Of a stretch of 64,000 bases of DNA, positions 17,513 through 28,354 are shown piece by piece. The notes beneath the pieces are model-generated. The model saw nothing but the letters and a program-made list of their open reading frames with translations, had not been told where the DNA came from and did not search any database. Origin of the DNA: Chlorobiota bacterium (GTDB taxonomy: Bacteria; Bacteroidota; Ignavibacteria; OLB7). The DNA lies in assembly GCA_028287785.1 (NCBI GenBank), contig JAQBOZ010000007.1:207393-271392 (forward strand), written 5' to 3'. The stretch's first letter is position 1. Every line of letters starts with the position of its first letter. Made by a program: the position numbers and the translations under genes.

Positions 17513-18406
17513 ATGATGATAACGAAGCTGATGAGGGGAGCACTGCTCGCGATGGGATGCGCTCTGACTCTCCTTGTGGCGGCCTGCGGCGATGCCCCGC
17601 CGACCGATTATATCCCGCAGTATGTGGTGCAGGCCTATCTGATCGTGGACAGCCCGCTTGTCGCCGTCAGGATCACCCGCTCGCAGTCGGTCACCGATAC
17701 GTTCAAGGTGGCGAACGGCGCGGTTCCCGATGCCGATGTCAGGATCATCACCGGCGGCCAGACGCTGCCGCTGCAATACCGGAGGACGGAGGGAGATGCG
17801 ATCGGTGAATACTACTACCCGGACACAACGGTCCGCATCCGGCCGAACACACAGTACAGGATCGAGGTGCGGGCGAAGGATGGATCGTTCCTCACGGCGC
17901 AGACCACCACGCCGGAACGGATCTCATGGGTGAAGCCGCCGTTCGATACGCTTCAGTATCCGATCGATACCCTCTCCCTGCTCTCCCCCGACTCACTGAA
18001 GCTGAAGTGGAACGCGGTTCCGAACATGAGCGAATATCTGATCTCCATCCGCTGCCTCGATACCGCGGAATATGGAAAATATCTCAACCCGCCAACCGCG
18101 GAGAAGAACCGGCGGATGGTCAGGAAGTTCGAGGATCAGGACCCGCAGTACGCCGAGGTAATCCGCTGGGGCTTCCTCGCCAGCACCGAAACGCCGACGA
18201 TGTGGGCGGCGTTCAAATGGTACGGGAAGCAGGTGGTGACGATCTACGCGCCGGATCAGAGCATGGTGCGGTGGTTCAAGATGACCAACTGGGGGGGGAA
18301 CGGCCAGTACAATCCGCTCCTCAGCAACGTGGAGGGAGGGCTCGGCGTCTTCACATCCGCGTCGGCAGCCAGCAAGGAGGTTTTTGTGCTCAAGAACCAG
18401 CCGTAG
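17513..18406 (+). CDS. DUF4249 family outer-membrane lipoprotein
   Basis: 297 residues. Lipoprotein signal MRGALLAMGCALTLLVAAC with lipobox LVAAC. The DUF4249 pattern follows: QYVVQAYLIVDSPLVAVRIT, VPDADVRI, YRIEVRAKDGSFLTAQTTTP. These proteins sit next to TonB receptors and are thought to act as their surface or periplasmic partners. A GGAGAGGAG ribosome site precedes a double ATG. Confidence 0.9.
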   Translation: MMITKLMRGALLAMGCALTLLVAACGDAPPTDYIPQYVVQAYLIVDSPLVAVRITRSQSVTDTFKVANGAVPDADVRIITGGQTLPLQYRRTEGDAIGEYYYPDTTVRIRPNTQYRIEVRAKDGSFLTAQTTTPERISWVKPPFDTLQYPIDTLSLLSPDSLKLKWNAVPNMSEYLISIRCLDTAEYGKYLNPPTAEKNRRMVRKFEDQDPQYAEVIRWGFLASTETPTMWAAFKWYGKQVVTIYAPDQSMVRWFKMTNWGGNGQYNPLLSNVEGGLGVFTSASAASKEVFVLKNQP

Positions 18407-18445
18407 CGCGGGGATGGACATGGCCGCCGGGTGATGATGGTTTCG

Positions 18446-18472
18446 GGGCGATCGATCGATCGCCCTTTTTTT
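18446..18472 (+). terminator. Terminator of the TonB receptor-DUF4249 operon
   Basis: GGGCGAT and ATCGCCC form a hairpin around CGATCG, followed by seven T residues. It lies 40 bp after the lipoprotein stop. Confidence 0.85.
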
Positions 18473-18512
18473 ATGCGACAACCGGGGGAATTATTCCGGG
18501 AAGGAAATCGGG

Positions 18513-18896
18513 TCAGTTCAGAAACCCCTCATAATATCCGGCCGCATCGTATCCCCAGATTTTCGTCACCACGCCATCCACGATGCGGGCCCGGACCATA
18601 TACGGAGCGCCGGAGATCGTGGTCCCCTGCTGGTCGATATCGTACGGCTCGGCGGAATCGCCCGGCCGGCCGGCGCGGATAACGGAATATCGATAGAACG
18701 TCCCGGAGCAATCGACGCCGTAGGCCAGCGCGCAGCATCCGGTATCGGTATCGATCAGCATCACCACGAATGCCCCGCCATATCCGTTGCGGCAATGAAG
18801 AGCACTGTAACGGGGCTCGATCCCGCAGAAGGCCGTCTGCATCCATGCAAGGCTGAGACATACCACGACAATACCGACGCGAAGCGATCGCAGCAT
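18513..18896 (-). CDS. Small secreted protein, paralogue of the next gene
   Basis: 127 residues starting at the ATG at 18894-18896, which has AAGGAA upstream and opens a signal peptide (MLRSLRVGIVVVCLSLAWMQ). The mature part holds several Cys and a motif CCALAYGVDCSGTFYRYSV that parallels IGMWGTNCAGETWVGHCSIV in the neighbour at 18959. No known domain was recognised. Two disulfide-bonded exported paralogues side by side suggest a recent duplication. Confidence 0.7.
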   Translation of the reverse strand: MLRSLRVGIVVVCLSLAWMQTAFCGIEPRYSALHCRNGYGGAFVVMLIDTDTGCCALAYGVDCSGTFYRYSVIRAGRPGDSAEPYDIDQQGTTISGAPYMVRARIVDGVVTKIWGYDAAGYYEGFLN

Positions 18897-18958
18897 ATGT
18901 GTTCCTTTTAGACTTTGGAAAAGTGGTGCTCCTCTCTCTCCCGGAAGCAATGATAGAG

Positions 18959-19345
18959 CTATAAAAGGTTGGGAACATCCAGCATCCAGTATGTCCCGTC
19001 AACGCCACGCCCCCATGCGCTGGTGACATCTCCGGCCGCGTTGACGTTGTACCGGACCCAGTATCCGGTTCCGTTGTAAACGTAGTCGCTCGCCATCCCC
19101 GGATTATCGGGCACGGTGACGATGGAGCAGTGCCCGACCCACGTCTCGCCGGCGCAGTTGGTCCCCCACATCCCTATGATGCGCCCGGTGCCGTCATCGA
19201 TATTGGTGATGGTGATCCATTTATTCCCGTTGGCGCAGTTCCCGAACTCGGCAATCTGCGCTATCCCGGCGTGGGCCGCCGTCGCCGCCGTAACAAGAAC
19301 GATGGCCGCCACCATCAGCCTGACATGCCCTATCATGATCTTCAC
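18959..19345 (-). CDS. Small secreted protein, paralogue of the previous gene
   Basis: 128 residues with a clear signal peptide (MKIMIGHVRLMVAAIVLVTA, AHA cleavage). The mature region is Gly/Asn/Cys-rich: FGNCANGNKWITITNIDDG, GTNCAGETW, ending GVDGTYWMLDVPNLL. It shares layout and the C-x-G-x-x-x motif with the downstream gene. Function unknown. The two lie 62 bp apart on the same strand. Confidence 0.7.
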   Translation of the reverse strand: MKIMIGHVRLMVAAIVLVTAATAAHAGIAQIAEFGNCANGNKWITITNIDDGTGRIIGMWGTNCAGETWVGHCSIVTVPDNPGMASDYVYNGTGYWVRYNVNAAGDVTSAWGRGVDGTYWMLDVPNLL

Positions 19346-19670
19346 CCGAAATAGTATTGAGGAAATATTACTCGCGCCCGATATTCAGAAAAACCGCCCT
19401 CCGGCAAACGAATCATTACCGGTACTGTTGGTAAGATGATTTCTGCGCCGAAAAATGCACGCAAGCCGGGCAACGCGATGGAGATTTCCGTGATATTGTA
19501 TGGCATCGCTTACCAATTGGGCCATTTGGGATCGAATATGGGGGAATCGACCGCGGAAAATGCCGCGGGGTTACGCCGCCGGATGATCGATATCGCGTGA
19601 GAATATCGTCGGCCGAGAGTGTTTTAAAATATACTTTTGATCCGACATATGCCACTGGATAAAATTATTG
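19346..19670. other. Intergenic region, no gene seen
   Basis: About 325 bp upstream of the small secreted gene, ending at the inverted-repeat element. A 79-codon minus-strand frame (19416-19655) lacks a signal peptide, known domain or ribosome site and I do not call it. The promoter for the 19345 gene should be here. Confidence 0.45.
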
Positions 19671-19977
19671 GCAGTGACTCAGGTTGAATCCAGTCTTCCG
19701 TCTGCTGAACAATCATCGAGCGACGATCCATGCTTCACTCTTCAAGCTCCGTGGGAGCGCGCCGGTTGTAGCAACGATGCTCCCATCTCCCGCTCAAGCT
19801 CCATCGGAGCGTACCATCCCCGCATCCGTGCCAAATGGTACGCTCCGATGGAGCTTCAGATCACGGAAGGCGTGGCATCGCTACAACCGGTACGCCCCGA
19901 TGGGGCTGGAAGGAGAGATGCCGAATGCCCTCGATGAGTCCGAACAGCATGAACCGTATCCCAACCTGAGTCACTAC
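19671..19977 (+). mobile_element. Inverted-repeat element copy R2
   Basis: 307 bp, the same length and orientation as the copy at 29708-30014 and very similar throughout. The ends are GCAGTGACTCAGGTTG and CAACCTGAGTCACTAC. It contains the internal hairpin built from AAGCTCCATCGGAGCGTACC and its complement. Unlike the other two, the flanks (AAAATTATTG on the left, CATCGTCCGC on the right) are not a duplication. Non-coding. 19978-20127 then leads to the arginase-like gene without another feature. Confidence 0.75.
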
Positions 19978-20127
19978 CATCGTCCGCGACTCATCCCGGA
20001 TTATTCATCTCATGACGACCGGGATGGTTCCGGGAGATATCTTGCGCGTCATTATCCCGGCCGCGGTTGCATCGCGCGCACGAGCCGGCCCGTGCACTAT
20101 CCGCCGACGGCATTCATCGGAGCCCTT

Positions 20128-21102
20128 ATGGATATCTCCTCCCTGGCCCCCCTCGTTGCTCCCCCGGAGCCACGCCTCTTCTTCACGAAGAACGATCCGG
20201 CCGATCCCCGGATGGGTGATATCATCTCGCGTGACCCGAACATCATCCCGGAGAGCGCGAGCGTGGTGCTGATCGGGGTGCCGCAGGATATCGGCGTGCA
20301 GCGGAACGGCGGACGAGCCGGCGCGGCGGCGGCTCCCGATGCCATACGGGCGATGCTCTACAGGCTGACCCCCTTCGATATCGCCAGCGGGCGCTCCATC
20401 CCCGATGGCTTCCTCCACGATCTGGGAAACATCCGTGTCGATGGGGAGCTGGAGGAGATTCACGAACGGCTTGCGGAGGTTGTGGCGCTCCTCTGCCGGG
20501 CCGGGCTGATCCCGCTGGTGCTCGGCGGCGGGCACGATACCACGTATGCCGCCGCGAGCGGAGCATACGCGGCGCACGGCCCGCTCGGGATGATCAACCT
20601 GGACGCCCACCTCGACGTCCGCCCGCCGAACCCGCTCAGGAATTCCGGGACATCGTTCAGGATGCTGATCGAGGAGGGAAAGCTGGCGCCGGAGAGCTTT
20701 GTGGAGTTCGGCATTCAGAGCTTCGCGAACGCGGCGGCGCACGCGGAGTGGCTGACAGGCATGGGAGGAAGGATCATGACGCTGGATGGGATCAGGGAAC
20801 GCGGCTTCACCGAATCGCTCCGGACGGCGTATGAAATCGCCAGCGCCGGCGTGACGCGCTGCTATGGAACGCTCGATATCGACGGCGTTCGCGGGGCCGA
20901 GGCGCCGGGAGTTTCGGCGGTGATGCCTGACGGGTTCTCCGCCGCGCATCTGCTGGCGACGGCACGCCTGCTCGGAAGCAGGCCCGCAATCGCGGCGCTC
21001 GATATCGTCGAGATGAACCCACGGTTCGATATCGACGACATCACCGCGAAGCTGGCGGCACATGCGGCGCTACGGTTTGTGATGGGAGCCCTGGAGCGGT
21101 AG
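20128..21102 (+). CDS. Arginase/agmatinase/formimidoylglutamase superfamily hydrolase
   Basis: 324 residues from the ATG at 20128; the longer open frame runs back into the repeat element and is not coding. All binuclear Mn ligands are visible: His136 in GGGHD, Asp159-His161-Asp163 in NLDAHLDVR, Asp250 and Asp252 in TLDIDG. The enzyme hydrolyses a guanidino or formimino group in the cytoplasm. The N-terminal layout and the GTSFRML and FGIQSFANAAAHAEWL segments recall formimidoylglutamase (HutG), but no histidine-degradation genes are adjacent, so the substrate is left open. Confidence 0.88.
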   Translation: MDISSLAPLVAPPEPRLFFTKNDPADPRMGDIISRDPNIIPESASVVLIGVPQDIGVQRNGGRAGAAAAPDAIRAMLYRLTPFDIASGRSIPDGFLHDLGNIRVDGELEEIHERLAEVVALLCRAGLIPLVLGGGHDTTYAAASGAYAAHGPLGMINLDAHLDVRPPNPLRNSGTSFRMLIEEGKLAPESFVEFGIQSFANAAAHAEWLTGMGGRIMTLDGIRERGFTESLRTAYEIASAGVTRCYGTLDIDGVRGAEAPGVSAVMPDGFSAAHLLATARLLGSRPAIAALDIVEMNPRFDIDDITAKLAAHAALRFVMGALER

Positions 21103-21111
21103 CCGGCGGCA

Positions 21112-21846
21112 TCAATGAACGCGCTCGAAGACGAGCTGCATCCGGGGATGCTCGGCCGTGGCGGGGACATCGGCGGAGCATTCGCTGCACGCGAGCAGGA
21201 GCGCCAGATCGTGGTTGGCGGCGATGCCGGCGATCTCCCCCGGCGTGAACAGATGAGGATCGACCAGCCCGGCCAGCGGAGCCGCGAGCGACGCCAGATC
21301 CTCGCGATGCCTCATAAACGGCAGATGAATCCTCTCCCGCCGCATCGCCGCGGTGGGAAGGCCCAGGTCGTACTCGAACTGACCGGAGGAGGCGCTCCCA
21401 CGTGTGTAATAGAGCCGGTTGTAGAGATCGAGAATCAGCCGCCCGCCGGGTCGCAGCAGCCGCCGAAGCTGGGCGAAGAGCCTCACCTGCGCCACGCCGT
21501 CGAAAAACCCGTAGCTCTGCCAGAGGAGCACCACGCCATCGTAGCGTTCATCGATCACATCAAGCGAGCGGAGATCGGCCTCGATAAACGTGGCGGCGAC
21601 GCCCAGGCTCCGGGCCGTGTCGCTCGCCACCCGAAGCGCCATCCGGTCCAGATCGGCGCCGGTGACGGTGTAACCGCGGGCCGCCAGCTCCACCGAGAAG
21701 CGACCCGCGCCGCAGGCCAGATCCAGGATGCGGCAATGCGTTCCGATCGGCACGAATCGCGCTATGAAATCGCACTCGCGCACGGTCTGCTCATGAGGGA
21801 TATCGCTTGCGTAAAGCGCCTTCCACATATCATCGGGGGAGATCAT
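21112..21846 (-). CDS. Class I SAM-dependent methyltransferase
   Basis: 244 residues. Motif I ILDLACGAGRFSVELAARG, the acidic end of strand 2 (VTGADLD), a motif II/III region YDGVVLLWQSYGFF and RLLRPGGRLILDLYN. This is the Methyltransf_25/11 type that acts on small molecules. The substrate is unknown. It converges with the arginase-like gene, with only 9 bp between the stops. Confidence 0.88.
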   Translation of the reverse strand: MISPDDMWKALYASDIPHEQTVRECDFIARFVPIGTHCRILDLACGAGRFSVELAARGYTVTGADLDRMALRVASDTARSLGVAATFIEADLRSLDVIDERYDGVVLLWQSYGFFDGVAQVRLFAQLRRLLRPGGRLILDLYNRLYYTRGSASSGQFEYDLGLPTAAMRRERIHLPFMRHREDLASLAAPLAGLVDPHLFTPGEIAGIAANHDLALLLACSECSADVPATAEHPRMQLVFERVH

Positions 21847-21916
21847 CGGTAGCCTTTGTACGTCGTTTCACTTCGCCGGAGGCCGTGTCACGAGCGGGGA
21901 GGCCGATACGATTCTC

Positions 21917-23179
21917 TCAGCCTGCCTCCACCTCCCGTCCGGCGCGGACATCAGGTGTACGAAGCATCAAAATCATGCCGATAACGAACATCACCCCGAG
22001 AATCAGCATCGCCGGCCGCTGGCCGTAGCGTTGCGAGACCTCGCCGAAGACAAGCGGCCCGATCACCGCCGATGCCTTGCCGAAGAACCCGTCGTAGAAC
22101 CCGAAGAACTCCGTCTGCTTGTCCGCCGGCGTCAGCAGCGCCATCATGGTGCGGCTGCACGACTGCGATGAGCCGAGCGCCAGCCCCGCCACGCCCCCCA
22201 GCACGAAGAACTGCCCCGCGTTGGTCACCCAGAACGCGGCCCCCAGCACGATCGCGATCCAGATCGTCAGCGTGATCATGATCGACTGCCGCACGCCGAT
22301 CCGGTTGGTGATTCCACCGAAGATGAGCGACCCCACCAGCGCGGAGCCCTGAACGATCATGAAGAAGTAGATCAGGCTCTCCGTCTTCAGCTTCAGCGTC
22401 TCGCTGGCGAAGATGCCGGCAAAGAGAATCACCGTCAGAATGCTGTCGTTGTAGATGAAGAACGCCAGGAGGAATTTCCTGATAGAATCGTAGCGGCGGA
22501 GATGGGAAAGCGTTTCCCGCAGCCGCGTATACCCGATCGTGAAGAGATTTCCGCGAACCTCCTCGCGGGCCGCCCGTTCCCTGACGACGAAAAAGAGCGG
22601 AAGCGAGGCGATGGCGAAGAACGTCCCGGCGATCAGAAAGGTGAGCTTCGTGTCCGCCTCGGTGATCACCGGCCTGCTGAGAATGGGAAGGACGATAAAG
22701 AGGATCACGAACGACCCGAGATAGCCCATCGCGAAGCCATAGCCCGAGACTTTTCCGTAATCCTCCGGGTTGGCGATATCGGGAAGAAAAGCATCGTAGA
22801 AGATGGTCCCCCCCTCGAACCCGACGTTCGCCACCACCAGCAGGAACACGCCGAGCGCGATGGTGCCGGCGCCGGTGAAATAGAGCCCGAAGGTGGCAAG
22901 GATGCAGGCGACGGTGAAGATGGCGAGGAGAAACTTCTTCCTGTTGGTCACATCGGCAAGCGAGCCGAGGAACGGGCCGATGACCGCGGTGATAAGCATC
23001 GAGGCGGAGATGGCGCGTCCCCAGTATGCTTCGTTGCCGCCGGCGATCGTATTGCGGAAGTAGATCGGGAAGACGAGCGTGATGATGATCACATAGAAGC
23101 CGGTGTTCGCGAAGTCGAACAGCGTCCACGAGATGATCTCGCCCCATCCCGCCTTGTTCGGCCGAATCGATTGTTGCAT
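21917..23179 (-). CDS. UMF1/Atg22-family MFS transporter
   Basis: 420 residues with about 12 transmembrane helices. The signature N-terminus SWTLFDFANTGFYVIIIT and IGPFLGSLADVTNRKKFLL (motif A equivalent) match the UMF1 family, whose eukaryotic relative Atg22 exports amino acids from vacuoles. The bacterial substrate is not established. Its 5' side contains the left 83-bp repeat that flanks the Fic gene, so its promoter region may have been rebuilt by that insertion. Confidence 0.9.
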   Translation of the reverse strand: MQQSIRPNKAGWGEIISWTLFDFANTGFYVIIITLVFPIYFRNTIAGGNEAYWGRAISASMLITAVIGPFLGSLADVTNRKKFLLAIFTVACILATFGLYFTGAGTIALGVFLLVVANVGFEGGTIFYDAFLPDIANPEDYGKVSGYGFAMGYLGSFVILFIVLPILSRPVITEADTKLTFLIAGTFFAIASLPLFFVVRERAAREEVRGNLFTIGYTRLRETLSHLRRYDSIRKFLLAFFIYNDSILTVILFAGIFASETLKLKTESLIYFFMIVQGSALVGSLIFGGITNRIGVRQSIMITLTIWIAIVLGAAFWVTNAGQFFVLGGVAGLALGSSQSCSRTMMALLTPADKQTEFFGFYDGFFGKASAVIGPLVFGEVSQRYGQRPAMLILGVMFVIGMILMLRTPDVRAGREVEAG

Positions 23180-23223
23180 GTAGTATGAGCGTGGGCCGCC
23201 GGCGTGGGGATACCGGAAATGAT

Positions 23224-23306
23224 TGCGCTGGCCCGGCGTGCGGCTCCGGCGGCTATGAATATCGCCACATAATACGGGAAGCCTGATCTATGAGGCAACC
23301 GGTATC
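23224..23306. repeat. 83-bp direct repeat, left copy
   Basis: 80 of 83 positions match 24570-24652 (start TGCGCTGGCCCGGCGTGC, end GCAACCGGTATC). The right copy includes the last codons of the DinB-like gene; this copy still spells the same C-terminal residues I-P-V-A-S and stop on the minus strand but has no gene attached. It is therefore a displaced duplicate of the DinB 3' end. Confidence 0.85.
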
Positions 23307-23380
23307 GCTGCCGTGGTTCTTGATCCCGGACATTGAACGCTGCATTCATCAGCCATTAATGTAACGGAACCGCCTTTGCT

Positions 23381-24501
23381 TTACATTAGGAACAAACTAA
23401 AGTAAGCTTCGAAGGAATAGACGCGATAGCGCTCTCCCCCGGTAACCTCAGTAAGAATGCCGATACGCTGCAATTCCCCCAGCAGGGCATTGACCGTAGG
23501 GTGCGTAATACCCAGCTCGGTTACCAGGTCGGCCGATGTGATTCTCGGTCGTCGATACAGCACGTTAAGAGCACGCCGGGCATTGGGTGCCCGTTTCCCC
23601 AACCCCAGGATTCGTTGTTCAACATCGGTTCGTAGCGCCAAAATCTTCCGGAACGTGTCACGCCCCTTGGGGGCAGTCTCGGCCATCCCATTGAGGAAGA
23701 AACGCACCCAATGAATAACGTCATCTGCCTGACGTACCCGCATAAGAGCATCGTAATAGCTTGCTCTGTTACGTTCGAAGAAATCGGATAGATAGAGCGA
23801 TGGCTTGGCTGGAAGCCCATGGCTGACCAGATATAACGGCCGATTCGCCCATTGCCGTCCAGAAAGGGGTGGATTGTCTCGAACTGATAATGGCTGATGG
23901 CAATACGGATCAGATGGGGCACCATGATGGCTTCGTTATGCCAGAACGCCTCCAGATCCCCCATCAGCTCAGACACATCGTTTTGGTGCGGTGGAATGAA
24001 GACGGCGTCGGCAAGGCTGGAACCACCGATCCAGTTCTGGCTGGACCGAAACTCTCCCGGCTGTTTATGTTCCCCGCGCACGCCCTGCATCAGAATAGCA
24101 TGAGTGTCCTTGAGAAGCCGGTTGGAGAGAGGCATGGTTTCCAGTGCTCCAACGGAAATATTGATAGCATCGATATAGTTGCGGACCTCACGCCAGTCGT
24201 CACGCTTCTCGGGCTGAATCTGCTCCTCGTGAAGGATTGCCTCCTCCATGCCGGTCTGTGTCCCTTCAATCCGGCTGGAAGTCTGGGCCTCTTTCACTAC
24301 ATGCATCTGTATGAACAGATCTATATCGGGCACGATAAGAGAAAAGGCATTCAGTTCCCCAAGCGCCTGGGTAGCTTTCTCCAGAAGAGCATTGACCGTT
24401 GGATCCTCCCAGACCCACTCTCTGTTGACCGTCGCCGGTTGAAAGCTCTTGTACTTGTATTGCTGACGCCATACACCCGACTGGAACTGCTCTAGCTTCA
24501 T
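23381..24501 (-). pseudogene. Class II Fic protein, frameshifted
   Basis: From the ATG at 24499-24501 the frame has the N-terminal Fic region, the inhibitory helix motif SSRIEG (S-x-x-x-E-G, Glu79) and the complete catalytic loop HPFLDGNGRIGR (211-222). Right after Arg222 (codon 23836-23838) the frame breaks: two orphan bases, then YLVSHGLPAKPSLYLSDFFE and the winged-helix C-terminus (RITSADLVTELGITHPTVNA) continue in another frame to the stop at 23381. Relatives have about five more residues here, so a deletion of roughly 13 bp fits. An intact protein would AMPylate target proteins. Confidence 0.85.
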
Positions 24502-24569
24502 TGACCTGGCTTGTATGATGTGGTCGTTAACGCATCCCGCCATCCATTCCACCGATATAGGTATCCAAG

Positions 24570-24633
24570 TGCGCTGGCCCGGCGTGCAGCTCCGGCGGCT
24601 ATGAATATCGCCACATAATACGGGAAGCCCGAT

Positions 24634-24652
<19 letters not shown>
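24570..24652. repeat. 83-bp direct repeat, right copy
   Basis: Partner of 23224-23306 with three mismatches. It overlaps the last few codons and the stop of the DinB-like gene (stop at 24634-24636). The 1.26 kb between the two copies holds only the Fic gene. Confidence 0.85.
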
Positions 24653-26554
<1,902 letters not shown>

Positions 26555-26631
26555 GCACGGCTCCCGAGGGAGCGGTCCGCGAACGGATCGGCCGGCCCGA
26601 ATCACTTACATAACAATCGAATCGGCGAGCA

Positions 26632-26943
26632 ATGGATTTCACATTTCTTCTTGCACAGGCAGGCGGTGGCGCCGGCGGCATCGGCGGCACCGCGATCATG
26701 TTCGCGGCGATCATCGGCATCTTCTTCTTTATGATCATCCGCCCGCAGCAGAAGCGGATGAAAGAGCATCAGGCCCTTCTCAGCGGCGTCAAGCGCGGCG
26801 ACAAGGTTGTCCTCAGCAATGGCATGCACGGCTCGGTCTATGAAGTCGAGGAGAAGACCATCCTCGTCGAGATCTCCAAGAACACCGTCGTGAAGTTCGA
26901 AAAAGGATCGATCCAGTCGATAGTCCCCCCAGCGACCACGTAA
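26632..26943 (+). CDS. yajC: Preprotein translocase subunit YajC
   Basis: 103 residues. One transmembrane helix ([20 protein letters not shown]) ends in the family signature [10 protein letters not shown], followed by [20 protein letters not shown]. It is an accessory of the SecDF-YajC complex. The tgt-yajC order is conserved in many bacteria, which supports both calls. Confidence 0.95.
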   Translation: MDFTFLLAQAGGGAGGIGGTAIMFAAIIGIFFFMIIRPQQKRMKEHQALLSGVKRGDKVVLSNGMHGSVYEVEEKTILVEISKNTVVKFEKGSIQSIVPPATT

Positions 26944-26992
26944 CCGGCCGGATGGGCGTCACAATCCGCTCACGTATATACCGATATCGCAC

Positions 26993-28246
26993 ATGTTCAA
27001 GTCAGTCGAAAAAGCGCTCGACGATCTGCGCGCCGGCAGGGTGATCATCATCGTCGATGACGAGGGACGGGAAAACGAGGGAGATTTCGTCGCGGCGGCG
27101 GAGACCTGCACGCCGGAGACGATCAACTTCCTGATCAGGGAAGGTCGCGGGATGATCTGCGCCCCGGTTACCGAGGGACGCGCCAGTGAGCTGGAGCTCG
27201 ATATGATGGTATCGGTGAACACATCGCTCCACGCAACGCCGTTTACCGTGCTGATCGATTATCGCCACGGCACAACCACCGGCATCTCCGCCGCCGATCG
27301 CGCCGCCACCATCCGCGCGCTGGCCGATACCAGGGCCATCGCCAGCGACTTCGCCCGTCCGGGACATATCGCCCCGCTCAGAGCGGTGGAGGAAGGGGTG
27401 CTCCGCCGCGCGGGACATACCGAGGCGGTGATCGACATGGTGCGGCTGGCCGGCATGTATCCGGCCGGTGTCCTCTGCGAGATCCTGAACGAGGATGGGA
27501 CGATGGCCCGCATGCCGCAGCTTGAGCAGATCGCCGAAAAACATGGGCTTACCATCGTCACCATCGCCGACCTTATCAAATACCGCGTCGCCCGAGAGAA
27601 GCTGGTGAAGAAGGTGGTGGAGGTCGATCTGCCAACCGATTACGGCGACTTCAGGCTCCATCTCTATCACAATGTGGTGGACGGCAAGGAGCATATGGCG
27701 CTGGTGAAGGGGGATATCCACTCCGATGAGCCGGTCCTTGTCCGCGTTCACAGCGAGTGCTTCACCGGCGATACGCTCGGCTCCAGGCGCTGCGATTGCC
27801 AGTCGCAACTCCACGCGGCGATGTGGCAGGTGGACCGCGAGGGGCGCGGCGTGGTGCTCTATATGCGGCAGGAGGGACGGGGAATCGGCCTGACGAACAA
27901 GCTGCTGGCCTACGCGCTTCAGGATCAGGGGAAGGATACCGTGGAGGCGAATGAAGCGCTCGGGTTCAAGGCCGATCTTCGCGACTACGGCATCGGGGCG
28001 CAGATCCTGGTCGATCTGGGCATCAAGGAGATGCGCCTGATGACGAACAACCCGAAGAAGGTGGTCGGCCTGGAAGCCTACGGCCTGAAGATCGTGGAAC
28101 GCGTCCCGATCGAGGTGGAGGCGAACGAGGCAAACGCCCGCTACCTCCGGACCAAGAAGGAAAAGCTGGGACATCTCTTCGGTGAGTCCCCCTACCGTCA
28201 TCCCCCGGATGGCGATGCGACGCCGATCAACGAACAGGCCATCTGA
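26993..28246 (+). CDS. ribBA: Bifunctional DHBP synthase / GTP cyclohydrolase II
   Basis: 417 residues. The N-terminal half is RibB ([39 protein letters not shown]). The C-terminal half is RibA, with zinc ligands in [20 protein letters not shown] and catalytic RQEGRGIGL. Together they make both precursors of riboflavin. No FMN riboswitch is seen in the 49 bp before the start. Confidence 0.96.
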   Translation: MFKSVEKALDDLRAGRVIIIVDDEGRENEGDFVAAAETCTPETINFLIREGRGMICAPVTEGRASELELDMMVSVNTSLHATPFTVLIDYRHGTTTGISAADRAATIRALADTRAIASDFARPGHIAPLRAVEEGVLRRAGHTEAVIDMVRLAGMYPAGVLCEILNEDGTMARMPQLEQIAEKHGLTIVTIADLIKYRVAREKLVKKVVEVDLPTDYGDFRLHLYHNVVDGKEHMALVKGDIHSDEPVLVRVHSECFTGDTLGSRRCDCQSQLHAAMWQVDREGRGVVLYMRQEGRGIGLTNKLLAYALQDQGKDTVEANEALGFKADLRDYGIGAQILVDLGIKEMRLMTNNPKKVVGLEAYGLKIVERVPIEVEANEANARYLRTKKEKLGHLFGESPYRHPPDGDATPINEQAI

Positions 28247-28354
28247 TCGATATTCAGCGTGCCGGGGCCGATGCTCCGGCACGCTTCGTTTCAACAGTTC
28301 CGTGCCCCGCCAACCTCCACGGAGCCGCCGGATGCTCCATTATTCCCCGCCGCC

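Noticed and set aside
15707..17808. Two very long frames (689 and 470 codons) across the TonB receptor
   Set aside because: Both are shadows of the receptor's GC-skewed codons; neither has a start signal, domain or sensible composition.
19684..20127. N-terminal extension of the arginase-like frame
   Set aside because: The extension runs through the 307-bp mobile element; homologous sequence begins at the ATG at 20128.
26944..26992. FMN riboswitch before ribBA
   Set aside because: Only 49 bp separate yajC and ribBA, too short for the aptamer, and no conserved segment is visible.
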